From NCBI GenBank assembly GCA_016711205.1, contig JADJTM010000003.1, positions 1-64,000 on the forward strand: a stretch of DNA of 64,000 nucleotides. Reading direction: 5' to 3'. Shown here one piece after another: positions 1 to 8,199 of this stretch. This DNA is from Micropruina sp. (GTDB lineage: Bacteria > Actinomycetota > Actinomycetes > Propionibacteriales > Propionibacteriaceae). The position numbers were made by a program, and so were the translations under genes. The stretch's first letter is position 1. The number at the start of each line of letters is the position of its first letter. The notes under the pieces were generated by a model. The model had not been told where the DNA came from. It did not search any database and worked only from the letters and a program-made list of their open reading frames with translations.

Positions 1-2
1 TC

Positions 3-557
3 GCCCACCTGCGTGAGGTGATCGCAGCGGGTGAGCTCGGTGAGATCCGCAGCTGCCAGGGCGACCTGACCGCCTTTCGCGACTACGACCCGGCCGACCG
101 GCTGTTCGACCCGGCCAAGGGCGGCGGCGCCGTGCTCGACCTCGGCGTGTACGTGGTGTCGATCGCGCAGCACTTTCTCGGCACCCCCGCGGTGGTCCAC
201 GCCACCGGCGGACGCTACGACAGTGGCGTCGAGGGCGAGTTCTCGCTGCTCCTCGGCTATCCGGACGGACGCTCGGCCACCCTCGCCGGTGGCTTCACCA
301 CCTACGGCCCCGGCCGCATCATGCTGACCGGCACCAAGGGCTGGGTGGACGTGCACCCGCGGTTCCACCGCAGCGCCGGGGTCACGATCTGGCGCGAGAA
401 GACACCGGAAACCCTTGAGTTCGAATCGGGCTACCGGTTCGAGATCGAGCACGTCGGCGACTGCCTCGATCAGGGGTTGACCGAGAGCCCGGTCATGCCG
501 CTCGATGACACGATCGCGGTGCAGGCCATCATGGCCGACGCGCTCGCCCAGATCTGA
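3..557 (+). CDS. Gfo/Idh/MocA-family oxidoreductase, C-terminal part (5' end outside window)
   Basis: This is the last 184 codons of an NAD(P)-dependent sugar or dihydrodiol dehydrogenase-like protein; the reading frame is open to the window edge, so the Rossmann domain is missing. The visible part is the C-terminal alpha/beta domain, with the family stretch GGGAVLDLGVYVVSIAQHF followed by the beta-sheet segment (GEFSLLLGYPDGRSATL) that forms the dimer or substrate face. The pattern is closest to trans-1,2-dihydrobenzene-1,2-diol dehydrogenase-like members. Substrate cannot be assigned. A GTG at 18 is an internal valine codon, not a start. The downstream gene is separated by about 150 bp and is not obviously linked. 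Confidence 0.85.
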   Translation, partial: AHLREVIAAGELGEIRSCQGDLTAFRDYDPADRLFDPAKGGGAVLDLGVYVVSIAQHFLGTPAVVHATGGRYDSGVEGEFSLLLGYPDGRSATLAGGFTTYGPGRIMLTGTKGWVDVHPRFHRSAGVTIWREKTPETLEFESGYRFEIEHVGDCLDQGLTESPVMPLDDTIAVQAIMADALAQI

Positions 558-708
558 CCCAGGCCCTGAAACAACGCGCGGGATCCGTCCCGGTGGCCGG
601 GAGAGCTACCCAGCGGTCTCCGAACCCCGTGAGGGTCGCCTGTGAACACGGACGCCTTTCGTCCGCAATCGCTCGTAGCTTCTTCGCTAAACCAGAGAGG
701 AGTCACCA

Positions 709-1290
709 ATGACAGAGCATTCCGACCCGATCCATGGTGACCCACGCTTCCCGTGGGAGCCGCCACTGGCAGGCACCGAGCTCGAGCACCTGCTCGGCAT
801 GCTCGAGCGGCTGCGCTGGACGTTTCGCTGGAAGGCCGCCGGTCTCGATTCCAAGGGCCTGAACACGACCCTGGGACCGTCGGCACTGACGCTGGGCGGA
901 CTGCTCAAGCACCTGGCCGGCGTCGAAACGCTGAACTTCACCTGGGAGGCGTTCCATACCGATCCGGGTGAGCCGTGGCGTTCTGCGGACTGGAGCAACG
1001 GCTCCGCCTGGGTGTTCACCTCGGCGGCTTCCGATGCGCCCGAGCAGCTGTACGCCCTCTACGACGAGGCGGTGGCCGCCAACCGGCGACGCATCGCCGC
1101 CGCCATCGAGGGCAAGGGAATCGATCAGCTCACCGAAGCTTCGGACGATGCCGGCAACCACGCCAGCTTGCGCCGTTTCGTCTGTGACCTGATCGAGGAG
1201 TACGGACGGCACACCGGCCACGCCGACCTGCTGCGCGAGAACGTGGACGGTCTGGTCGGCGAAGATCCGCCAACCGGTTGGCGGCCCTGA
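709..1290 (+). CDS. DinB / DUF664 family protein
   Basis: A 193-aa protein of the DinB-like four-helix-bundle superfamily (DUF664, 'mini-circle protein' group). The expected metal-binding histidines are visible: one in LLKHLAGVE near residue 65 and two in RHTGHADLLRE near residue 165. Members bind a divalent metal; some are thiol-dependent S-transferases (mycothiol- or bacillithiol-dependent), but most are uncharacterised, so no reaction is assigned. The ATG at 709 is preceded by an AGAGGAG ribosome-binding site at a good distance. It appears to be a single-gene unit. Confidence 0.85.
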   Translation: MTEHSDPIHGDPRFPWEPPLAGTELEHLLGMLERLRWTFRWKAAGLDSKGLNTTLGPSALTLGGLLKHLAGVETLNFTWEAFHTDPGEPWRSADWSNGSAWVFTSAASDAPEQLYALYDEAVAANRRRIAAAIEGKGIDQLTEASDDAGNHASLRRFVCDLIEEYGRHTGHADLLRENVDGLVGEDPPTGWRP

Positions 1291-1386
1291 CGCCGAGCGT
1301 CACACTCGCGCGTTGCGCGGTGCGCCGGCCCCGTCGAGGTCCAGGGGAGTGGTCATCGTCGCTCTTGTTCCGGTCGGTCGATGGCC

Positions 1387-1725
1387 TCAGTTGCTGGTCA
1401 GCAGAAACAGCGCGAGCTTGGACGGCTCCAGCGCCTTCACCGCATGCGGCAACCGGGCGCGCAGGTGAATCAGGTCGCCCGGTCGTAGGGTGACGGTGCG
1501 TCCGTCGGCGGTGATGTCGAACGTACCCTCGAGGGTCTGCAGCAGCACCGGGATCGCTGCGGTGTGCTCGCGGAGCTCTTCGTCGGTGTCGAAGGCGAAC
1601 AACACCACGTTGGTGCCTTCGGCCTTGAGCACCGTGCGCGACACAGTCGACTGCGGTTGCACCTGCACCAGCGCGGCGAGGTCGGCGATCTCGGTCATGT
1701 CAGCGTTGCTCATCACGGCTCCCAT
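1387..1725 (-). CDS. Small cupin-domain protein
   Basis: A 112-aa single-domain cupin. The second cupin motif is clear as LRPGDLIHLRARLPHAVKAL, preceded by the strand LEGTFDITADG. The first motif is degenerate (HTAAIPVLLQTLEG), so metal content is uncertain. Two starts are possible, ATG at 1725 and ATG at 1713 (MSNADM). The gene is divergent from an ArsR-like regulator with about 42 bp of unusually AT-rich DNA between the two, so shared promoter control is likely. Function is unknown; such cupins often act as small sensors or isomerases. Confidence 0.8.
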   Translation of the reverse strand: MGAVMSNADMTEIADLAALVQVQPQSTVSRTVLKAEGTNVVLFAFDTDEELREHTAAIPVLLQTLEGTFDITADGRTVTLRPGDLIHLRARLPHAVKALEPSKLALFLLTSN

Positions 1726-1767
1726 TTAATCTATGTTCGTCTGTACAAATAACAGTAGGGTATCGGC
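1726..1767. promoter_or_regulatory. Divergent promoter region, cupin / ArsR-like regulator
   Basis: This 42-bp gap between two divergent starts is clearly richer in A+T than its surroundings and holds TATGTT- and TACAAAT-like hexamers. Both genes must be transcribed from it, and the regulator may bind here. No clear palindromic operator was recognised. Confidence 0.4.
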
Positions 1768-2421
1768 ATGCACAATGCCGCCTCGCCCGGCCCGCAACCT
1801 GCGCGTACCGACCGTCCGTCCGAGGCGGCGTTGCGCGTGCTGAGAGTGCTGGCGGCACGTGCGGACGCGGTCACCAGCGCCGAGCTGACGGCCGAGCTGG
1901 GCGGGCACCCCAACACCGTCCGACCCCACCTCGACCGGCTGGTCGCCGAGGGCTTCGTCGACCCGGTCACCCGGCCCGCAGCCGGTCGCGGACGTCCGGC
2001 GCGCGCCTACCAGGCCACCGTCGCCGGACGTCAGGTGGCCAGCCAGGAGGTCTCGACGCTGGCGGGCACCGCCCTGCTGGGTGCGGTCACCGACGAGTTG
2101 CGCCGAGCCGCCCAACCGCCCATCGCGGCCCGCCGGCTCGGATCGTCCTGGGGGCGACGACTGGGCGCCGGAACGAGTGCGCCGAGCGTGCTGGGGGCGC
2201 TGGCCGGGCAGGGTTTCACTCCCGAGGAGCAGCCGGACGGCATCCACCTGCTCACCTGCCCGATGCTGGCCGAGGCCCGCGACGCGCCCGAGGTGGTCTG
2301 CAGCCTCCATCAGGGCATGCTGGACGCGCTGTCGGACGTGCCGCTGCGGCTGGTGCCGTTCGCCGGCCCCGGATACTGCCTGGTGAGCCCGGCCGAGGTG
2401 CGCGGAGCGTCCGCCGGGTAG
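1768..2421 (+). CDS. ArsR-like winged-helix regulator with C-terminal cysteines (SufR/COG2345-like)
   Basis: A 217-aa regulator. A winged helix occupies residues about 20-80 (LRVLRVLAARADAVTSAELT, then the recognition segment PNTVRPHLDRLVAEGFV). The C-terminal half has the layout of the COG2345/SufR group: cysteines in LLTCPML, VVCSLHQG and GYCLV could bind an iron-sulfur cluster or another ligand, as in SufR. The cofactor is an inference from family resemblance. It lies head to head with the cupin gene, which is its most likely target. It ends about 13 bp before the TPP riboswitch of the thiamine operon, and nothing suggests that it controls that operon. Confidence 0.8.
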   Translation: MHNAASPGPQPARTDRPSEAALRVLRVLAARADAVTSAELTAELGGHPNTVRPHLDRLVAEGFVDPVTRPAAGRGRPARAYQATVAGRQVASQEVSTLAGTALLGAVTDELRRAAQPPIAARRLGSSWGRRLGAGTSAPSVLGALAGQGFTPEEQPDGIHLLTCPMLAEARDAPEVVCSLHQGMLDALSDVPLRLVPFAGPGYCLVSPAEVRGASAG

Positions 2422-2433
2422 AGTGGGTCAGCG

Positions 2434-2517
2434 ACAGGGGAGCGCCACCACGGCGCTGAGAGTGCGGCAGGCCGCAGACCCTCGAACCTGATCCGGTTCG
2501 CACCGGCGTAGGGAGTC
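2434..2517 (+). promoter_or_regulatory. TPP (THI-box) riboswitch
   Basis: The conserved THI-box elements appear in order: CAGGGGAGC, then GGCGCTGAGAG, then CAGACCCTCGAACCTGAT, then GTAGGGAGTC. P1, P2/P3 and P4/P5 helices can be drawn. It lies directly upstream of the thiamine-binding lipoprotein gene. In bacteria this aptamer binds thiamine pyrophosphate and switches downstream genes off when TPP is abundant. Confidence 0.97.
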
Positions 2518-2524
2518 GAGCAAT

Positions 2525-2562
2525 CTCCTCACCGCAGGGTGAGCCCTCCGATAAGGAGGAGC
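2525..2562 (+). promoter_or_regulatory. TPP riboswitch expression platform sequestering the thiB Shine-Dalgarno
   Basis: The thiB ribosome-binding site AAGGAGGAG (2553-2561) can pair in two ways: CCTCC (2545-2549) with GGAGG (2555-2559) across a 5-nt loop, or CTCCTC (2525-2530) with GAGGAG (2556-2561). A CTCACC/GGTGAG hairpin (2528-2543) can compete with both. There is no U-tract, so control is most likely at translation initiation rather than by termination. Confidence 0.7.
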
Positions 2563-2565
2563 ATC

Positions 2566-3651
2566 ATGTTCATTCATCGTCAGGTGTCGCGGGCAGTCGC
2601 CCTGCTCGCCGGGTTGGCCCTGCTGGCCGGTTGCGCGGGGGGAGCGGGCGCGGCGGCGCCGTCGGCAGGGGCGTCCACCACGGCGCCGACCGAGTCGAAG
2701 AAGCTGACCGTGGTCACCCACGACTCGTTCGCACTCAGCGATGAACTGAAGAAGCAGTTCGCCGAAGAGACCGGCTACACGGTCACCTACGTGGCCCCCG
2801 GCGACGGCGGCGCCCTGGTCAACCAGCTGATCCTGACCAAGGAGTCGCCCCTGGGTGACGTGGTCTACGGCATCGACAACACCTTCGCCGGACGGGCGGT
2901 GCAGGCGGGTGTGCTGACCCCCTATACGCCGGCCGACCTGCCCGCCTCGGCCGCCGACCTGAAGGCGGACGATGCCGGCTCGCTCACCGCGGTCGACTTC
3001 GGCGACGTCTGCGTGAACGCGGACCGGAAGTGGTTCGCCGCGAAGAAGCTGGCGATTCCGGCGACCCTGGACGACCTGGCCAAGCCCGAGTACCAGAACC
3101 TGCTGGTGGTCGAGAACCCGGCGTCGTCCTCACCCGGCCTGGCGTGGCTGGCCGCGACCGTGGGCGCCAAGGGCGACCCCGGCTACCTCGACTACTGGAC
3201 CTCGCTGAAGACCAACGGCGTCAAGGTGGTCAAGGGGTGGACGGAGGCCTACTCGACCGAGTTCTCCGGGTCGTCCGGCAAGGGATCGCGGCCGCTGGTG
3301 GTGTCGTACAGCACGTCCCCGGCCTTCGAGGTGCCCAAGGGTGCCACGACGTCGAACACCGCCGCGCTGTTGCACACCTGCTTTCGCCAGGTCGAGTACG
3401 CCGGGGTGATCGCCGGCGCGCAGAACCGGGTCGGCGCGCAGAAGTTCATCGACTTTCTGCTGACCAAGCAGGTGCAGGCCGACATTCCCGGCCAGATGTA
3501 CATGTACCCGGCCGACACCTCCGTTGCGTTGCCCAAGGAGTGGGTGGCGCACGCGCCGCTGGCGAGCCAACCGTTCACCGTTGCCACCGACGTCATCGCC
3601 GCCGGCCGCGACACCTGGATCCGCGAGTGGACCGCGAAGGTGATCGGATAG
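2566..3651 (+). CDS. thiB: Thiamine ABC transporter substrate-binding lipoprotein
   Basis: A 361-aa periplasmic-type binding protein of the thiamine/TbpA family. A lipoprotein signal peptide ends at LALLAGC, so the protein is membrane-anchored on the outer face. The mature part starts with KLTVVTHDSFALSDELKKQF, typical of ThiB, and shows the GDVVYGIDNTFAGRA and NPASSSPGLAWL segments of the ligand cleft. The ATG at 2566 was chosen over an upstream GTG at 2539 because the Shine-Dalgarno AAGGAGGAG lies just before it and the GTG lies inside the riboswitch platform. It delivers thiamine or its phosphates to ThiPQ; thiP starts 2 bp after its stop codon. Confidence 0.95.
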   Translation: MFIHRQVSRAVALLAGLALLAGCAGGAGAAAPSAGASTTAPTESKKLTVVTHDSFALSDELKKQFAEETGYTVTYVAPGDGGALVNQLILTKESPLGDVVYGIDNTFAGRAVQAGVLTPYTPADLPASAADLKADDAGSLTAVDFGDVCVNADRKWFAAKKLAIPATLDDLAKPEYQNLLVVENPASSSPGLAWLAATVGAKGDPGYLDYWTSLKTNGVKVVKGWTEAYSTEFSGSSGKGSRPLVVSYSTSPAFEVPKGATTSNTAALLHTCFRQVEYAGVIAGAQNRVGAQKFIDFLLTKQVQADIPGQMYMYPADTSVALPKEWVAHAPLASQPFTVATDVIAAGRDTWIREWTAKVIG

Positions 3652-3653
3652 CG

Positions 3654-5495
3654 ATGGTGCAAGCTCGACCAGGAGGGGCTCGACCAGCGGAGATGCCGGA
3701 GGTGGCGGAGGGGGGCTCGACCAGAGCCGTGGATGGGTCTGGCCGCCGAGGGAGCCTGCGACCGAGGCTGGTTGGCTCGGGTCGAGCCCCCCTCCGCCAC
3801 CGACCCCACGCGCTGGGGTCTCGACAAGCTCGACCAGGAGGGGCTCGACCAGCGGTAGGTCCGATCCTGTTCTGGTCCATCGCTGTGCTCGTGCCGGTCG
3901 TCTTCCTCGGGGTCTTCTTCGCCTGGCCGGTGGCCGGCCTGATCGGCCGCGGGTTCGTCGTCGACGGCGACTTCACCCTCGGCGGCCTCCGCGACGTGCT
4001 GGCGGCCCCGCGCACCTGGCGCATCATCGGCCAGACGCTGGGCCTGGCGGTGGCCGGCACCGTGGCCGCGGTGCTGCTCGGCATACCGGGCGCCTACCTG
4101 CTCTACCGCTGCCGCTTTCCCGGCCGCGGGGTCGTCCGGGCACTGGTGTCGGTGCCGTTCGTGCTGCCCACCGTGGTGGTGGGCGTCGCGTTCCGGTCGC
4201 TGTTCGCGGCGCAGGGCCCGCTGGGCGGGCTGGGGCTCGACGAGACGTTCGGCGCGATCATCGTCGCCCTGGTGTTCTTCAACTACTCGGTGATCGTGCG
4301 CACGGTGGGCGCCCTGTGGGCGCGGCTCGACCCGCGCGCCGCCGAGGCGGCGCGGGTGCTCGGCGCGTCCCCGGTTCGGGTGTTCCTGACCGTGACGCTG
4401 CCCGCGATCGCGCCGGCGGTGCTGTCGGGGGCATCCCTGGTGTTCCTTTTCTGCGCGACCGCGTTCGGCATCGTGATGGTGATGGGCGGGGTCGGCTTCG
4501 GCACCATCGAGACCGAGATCTGGTACCAGACCACGCAACTGCTCGACCTGCCCGCCGCGGCTGCACTGTCGATCGTCCAGCTGATCGTGGTGGCCTCGAC
4601 ACTGCTGGTCGCGGCGCGGGCGCGCGCCGGTGCCGAGCACGCCCTGCGGCTGCGCGGCGACGACACCGCCGAACAGCCCTGGCGAGCCCGGCGCGACCTG
4701 CTGCCCACGCTGATCACTGCCGCGGTCGTGGTGCTGCTGCTGGGGGTGCCGATGATCAGCCTGGTGGTGCGCTCGTTCGTCACCGCGGACGGTTGGGGCT
4801 GGCGCAACTACCAACTGCTCGCCGGCACCGGCGAGGGCAGCCTGGCCGTTCCGGTGTGGACGGCCGCGGTCAACTCCGTCGTGATCGCGGCGCAAGCCTG
4901 CGTGCTGGCGGTGCTGCTCGGTGTGCTGGTCAGCCTGGTGGCCTCACGCCGTCCACGGCAGCCGTCGCTGTCGGCGGGTGTGAAGCTGCTGGACGCGGCC
5001 TTCATGCTGCCGCTCGGGGTCTCGGCGGTGACCGTGGGTTTCGGGTTCCTGATCACGCTGAACCGGCCGCCGTTCGACCTGCGCAGCTCGCCGATGCTGA
5101 TTCCGATCGCGCAGTCCATCGTGGCGTTGCCCCTGGTGGTGCGCACCCTGCTGCCGGTGCTGCGGGCGATCGACCCGCGTCAGCGCGAGGCTGCGGCCAT
5201 GCTCGGCTCGGGTCCGGCGCGGGTGCTCGCCACCATCGACGGCGCGCTCGCCCTACGCGGGCTCGGGCTGGCGGTCGGTTTCGCCTTCGCCACGTCGCTG
5301 GGCGAGTTCGGGGCCACGTCGTTCCTGTCGCGCCCGGACCACCCGACGCTGCCGGTGGTCATCTTCCGGCTGATCGGACGACCCGGCGCCGACAACTTCG
5401 GGATGGCTCTGGCCGCCTCGGTGATCCTGGCCGTGCTGACCGCCGCGGTGATGGCGGCAGCGGAGTTCGTCCGCCCCAAGGAGGCAGAACTGTGA
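3654..5495 (+). CDS. thiP: Thiamine ABC transporter permease, with repeat-derived N-terminal extension
   Basis: A membrane permease of the ThiP/FbpB type with two fused binding-protein-dependent transport domains, about 12 membrane segments, and two EAA-type cytoplasmic loops (AEAARVLGASPVRVFL and REAAAMLGSGPARVLA). The family part begins near VGPILFWSIAVLVPVVF. The first about 67 codons are arginine/glycine-rich and derive from a repeat (3660-3855) that left the frame open. The ATG at 3654, 2 bp after thiB, was probably the original start, with the repeat inserted just behind it. The total of 613 aa compares with about 540 for relatives. The gene overlaps thiQ by 4 nt (GTGA). Whether the extended protein is functional is unknown. 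Confidence 0.9.
   Translation: MVQARPGGARPAEMPEVAEGGSTRAVDGSGRRGSLRPRLVGSGRAPLRHRPHALGSRQARPGGARPAVGPILFWSIAVLVPVVFLGVFFAWPVAGLIGRGFVVDGDFTLGGLRDVLAAPRTWRIIGQTLGLAVAGTVAAVLLGIPGAYLLYRCRFPGRGVVRALVSVPFVLPTVVVGVAFRSLFAAQGPLGGLGLDETFGAIIVALVFFNYSVIVRTVGALWARLDPRAAEAARVLGASPVRVFLTVTLPAIAPAVLSGASLVFLFCATAFGIVMVMGGVGFGTIETEIWYQTTQLLDLPAAAALSIVQLIVVASTLLVAARARAGAEHALRLRGDDTAEQPWRARRDLLPTLITAAVVVLLLGVPMISLVVRSFVTADGWGWRNYQLLAGTGEGSLAVPVWTAAVNSVVIAAQACVLAVLLGVLVSLVASRRPRQPSLSAGVKLLDAAFMLPLGVSAVTVGFGFLITLNRPPFDLRSSPMLIPIAQSIVALPLVVRTLLPVLRAIDPRQREAAAMLGSGPARVLATIDGALALRGLGLAVGFAFATSLGEFGATSFLSRPDHPTLPVVIFRLIGRPGADNFGMALAASVILAVLTAAVMAAAEFVRPKEAEL
3660..3855. repeat. Dispersed-type repeat inside thiP (31-bp direct ends, 22-bp inverted repeat)
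   Basis: A 31-bp sequence at 3660-3690 (CAAGCTCGACCAGGAGGGGC and on) recurs exactly at 3825-3855. Between them, 3701-3722 and 3780-3801 form a perfect 22-bp inverted repeat with a 57-bp spacer. The overall form, a short non-coding palindromic unit with repeated CTCGACCA blocks, resembles REP/MITE-like intergenic repeats. Its length keeps the thiP frame open. Confidence 0.8.
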
Positions 5496-6467
5496 ACGGG
5501 CTGAGCGTCACCGGCGCCGAGGTGCGCTACGGCGACCTGGTGGCTGTGGACGGGGTCGACCTGGCCGTCGCACCGGGTGAGATCGTGGCGCTGCTCGGCG
5601 CGTCGGGCTCGGGCAAGTCGTCGCTGCTGCGCGGCATCGCCGGTCTCGAACCGCTTTCGGCCGGGCGGGTGTGCTGGGGTGCGGACGACCTGGCCGCCGT
5701 CCCGGTGCACAAGCGCGGCTTCGGCATGATGTTTCAGGACGGCCAGCTGTTCAACCATCTGAGCGTCGAGGGCAACGTCGGCTACGGGCTTTTTCGTGAG
5801 CCGAAGCCCGTCCGGCGGGCGCGGGTCACGGAGTTGCTCGGCGTGGTCGGGCTCGCCGGCTACGGCAGCCGCAGGGTGAGTGAGCTGTCCGGCGGGCAGG
5901 CGCAGCGGGTGGCGCTGGCCCGCTCGCTCGCCCCCCGTCCGCGCCTGCTGCTGCTGGACGAGCCGCTCTCGGCCCTGGATCGCAACCTGCGCGAGCGCCT
6001 CGTCGGCGTGCTGGGCGACGCGTTGCGCGCCACCGGCACCACTGGGATCTACGTCACCCACGACCAGGACGAGGCCTTCGCCATCGCCGACCGGGTGGGG
6101 GGTGATGGAGCACGGACGGCTGCTGCAGACCGACGCCCCCGCGGTGCTGTGGCGCCACCCGACCTCACGGGCGGTGGCGGCGTTCCTGGGCTACGGGCCG
6201 TTCGTGGCGGGGTCGGTCTCGCGGCGGCTCGGCGGTCCCGGAGCCGCGGACGATCAGCTGGTCGGCATCGGGCCGGTCGGGCTGCTGACCGACCCGGCCG
6301 GCACGCCGCTGCCGGTCATCGAGCAGCGGTACCAGCGCGGCGAGGTGCTGGCCGACGTCCGGCTGAGCGATGGCCAGGTGGCCACCGTCCGGCTACCCGA
6401 GCAGATTCCGGACGCGACGCTGACGCTCAGCCTGGATCCGGCTGGCTGCGTGCTGGTGCCCCGGTAG
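5492..6467 (+). pseudogene. thiQ: Thiamine ABC transporter ATP-binding protein, frameshifted
   Basis: An ABC ATPase of the ThiQ/CysA type. Walker A GASGSGKSS, Q-loop MMFQDGQLF, signature LSGGQAQRVALARSL, Walker B LLLLDEPLSALD and switch YVTHDQDEA all lie in the first frame. After AIADRV the frame is lost at a run of six G (6097-6102) and resumes as VMEHGRLLQTDAPAVLW, followed by a TOBE-like C-terminal domain to 6467. Removing one G would give a normal protein of about 324 aa. The nucleotide-binding core is intact, so even the truncated form might bind ATP. The error is in a homopolymer, so a sequencing indel is as likely as a true mutation. The GTG start overlaps thiP. Confidence 0.85.
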
Positions 6468-6615
6468 CGAACCACCGGTGCCGGGCGGCCGCGGGTCACG
6501 GGTGCGGCGTCCCGGTGGAGTGGCGTCAGCCGTCGGCCGGCTTTATGCCGGCCGTCCGCTTGATTCGCGGCTGGTGATCAAGGCCAGCTGGGTTGTCGCG
6601 CGACCGGTCGGCTGA

Positions 6616-7994
6616 TCAGGCCATGGTGGAACCGCTGGCAGTCTGCGCCTGCGCCCGCGCGACGGCCGCCACGCCGCGCGCCACGTCGTCCTCGCTGGTC
6701 GACCAGTTGCTGACCGAGATCCGCAACACCGCCCGTCCCTGCCAGTGCGACCCCGACATCCACACGTCGCCCTCGGCCAGCAGCGCCGCGACGACGGCTC
6801 GGGTGCGGTCGTCGTCCTCGAACCCGACGCAGACCTGGGTGAACACGACGTCGTTGAGCACGGTTGCCCCTTCGATGCCGGCGATTCCGTCGGCGAGTTG
6901 GCGGGCGCGCAGGTGCATTCGATCGACGAGGTCGACCACCCCTTGCCGTCCGAGTGCCTTCAGCGTCGCCCACACGGGAACGCCGCGCGCGCGTCGGGAC
7001 ATCTCCGGCACCAGTTCGTAGGGGTTGGCCTCTTCCGCGTTGAACAGGTACGGCGCGTGCATCGACATGGCCCGGCGATGCGCCACCGGATCGCGAACGA
7101 CGACCAATCCGCAGTCATATGGCACGTTCAGCGTCTTGTGCGCATCGGTGGCCCAGGAGTCGGCCAGCTCGACGCCGCCGACCAGCCCACGAAGGGACGG
7201 GGAGGCAGCGGCCCACAGGCCGAAGGCGCCGTCCACATGCACCCAGACCGGGTGGCGCCGTGCAATCGGAACGAGCTCGGCGAAGGGATCGCTGGCGCCG
7301 GAGTGAATGTTGCCCGCCTGCAGCAGCAGGATCGTCGGCTGATCCGGGCGCGCAGCGAGCGCCTTCTCCAGCGCCTCGGGCAGGACGCAGCCCTGGGCGT
7401 CCACGGCGAGAAGCTCGGACTGGGGCAGTCCGGCGTAGCGCAGTGCCTGCAGGGGTGAGACGTGCACCTCGGCACCGGCGAGTACGCGCAGCGGCGGTCC
7501 GCCGGCCAGCCCCTGGTCGGGGTCCCAGCCGCTGCGGCGGAGCAGTTCGTCGCGGCCGACGAGGATGCCGGTTTGGTTCGCGGTCGTCGCCCCGGTCACG
7601 AAGCCGACGGACGAGTCGCGTGGCAGGCCGAGCAGGTCGAGCAGCCAGCGACCCGCCGTCCGTTCCACCGCGACGACACCGGGCGTGGTCAACAGCATGC
7701 CGGCGTTCTGGTCCCAGGCCGAGACCAACCAGTCCGCCGCGATCGAGACAGGGTAGGCGCCGCCGATCACGAACCCGTACCAGCGACCCGAGCCGCTGGC
7801 CGCCAGGCCCGGCTCCACGGCGCCCGCGAGCAGGTCGATCACCTCCGCGTCGTCGCACGGACCATCGGCAAGCTCCCCAGCGTGGCCTCGATCGACTCGT
7901 GCGCAGCGCTTGGCGTCACCGGACGATGCCCGAGCGAGGCGAGCCAGTTGTCAGCGTGAATCTGTGCGCGGGTGAACGGGGACGGGACTGTCAT
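6616..7994 (-). pseudogene. PLP-dependent group II decarboxylase/aminotransferase-like enzyme, frameshifted
   Basis: A pyridoxal-phosphate enzyme of the aromatic amino acid/glutamate decarboxylase family. The PLP lysine lies in WATDAHKTLNVPYDCG, the cofactor-ring aspartate in VWVHVDGAFGLW, and the phosphate-binding segment in FVTGATTANQTGIL. Residues 1 to about 41 are encoded from an ATG at 7994 (MTVPSPFTRAQIHADNWLAS) in a different frame from the rest. The two join if one base is restored in the C-run at 7875-7878 (G-run on the coding strand), giving LGELADGPCDDAEV. Total length would be about 460 aa. The substrate cannot be predicted. As with thiQ, this may be a sequencing indel. Confidence 0.8.
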
Positions 7995-8199
7995 GCGTCC
8001 ACGGTGCCTGAAAGCCGAGCGGCGCGGAAGTCCTGTGCGGGTCGAAGACTCACCTGGGCAGAGCGCCGACCCGGCGCGTCAGCCGATGTCGGGGCGGAGC
8101 GGTGGACGAGGAAGGGGAGCGGCCGCCGCGAGCCGCCAGTGGGTGGCCCGCCGCGAGGTCCCACGCCGCTAGATTGTGGGTGAGTGAGAGGGGACAGCA

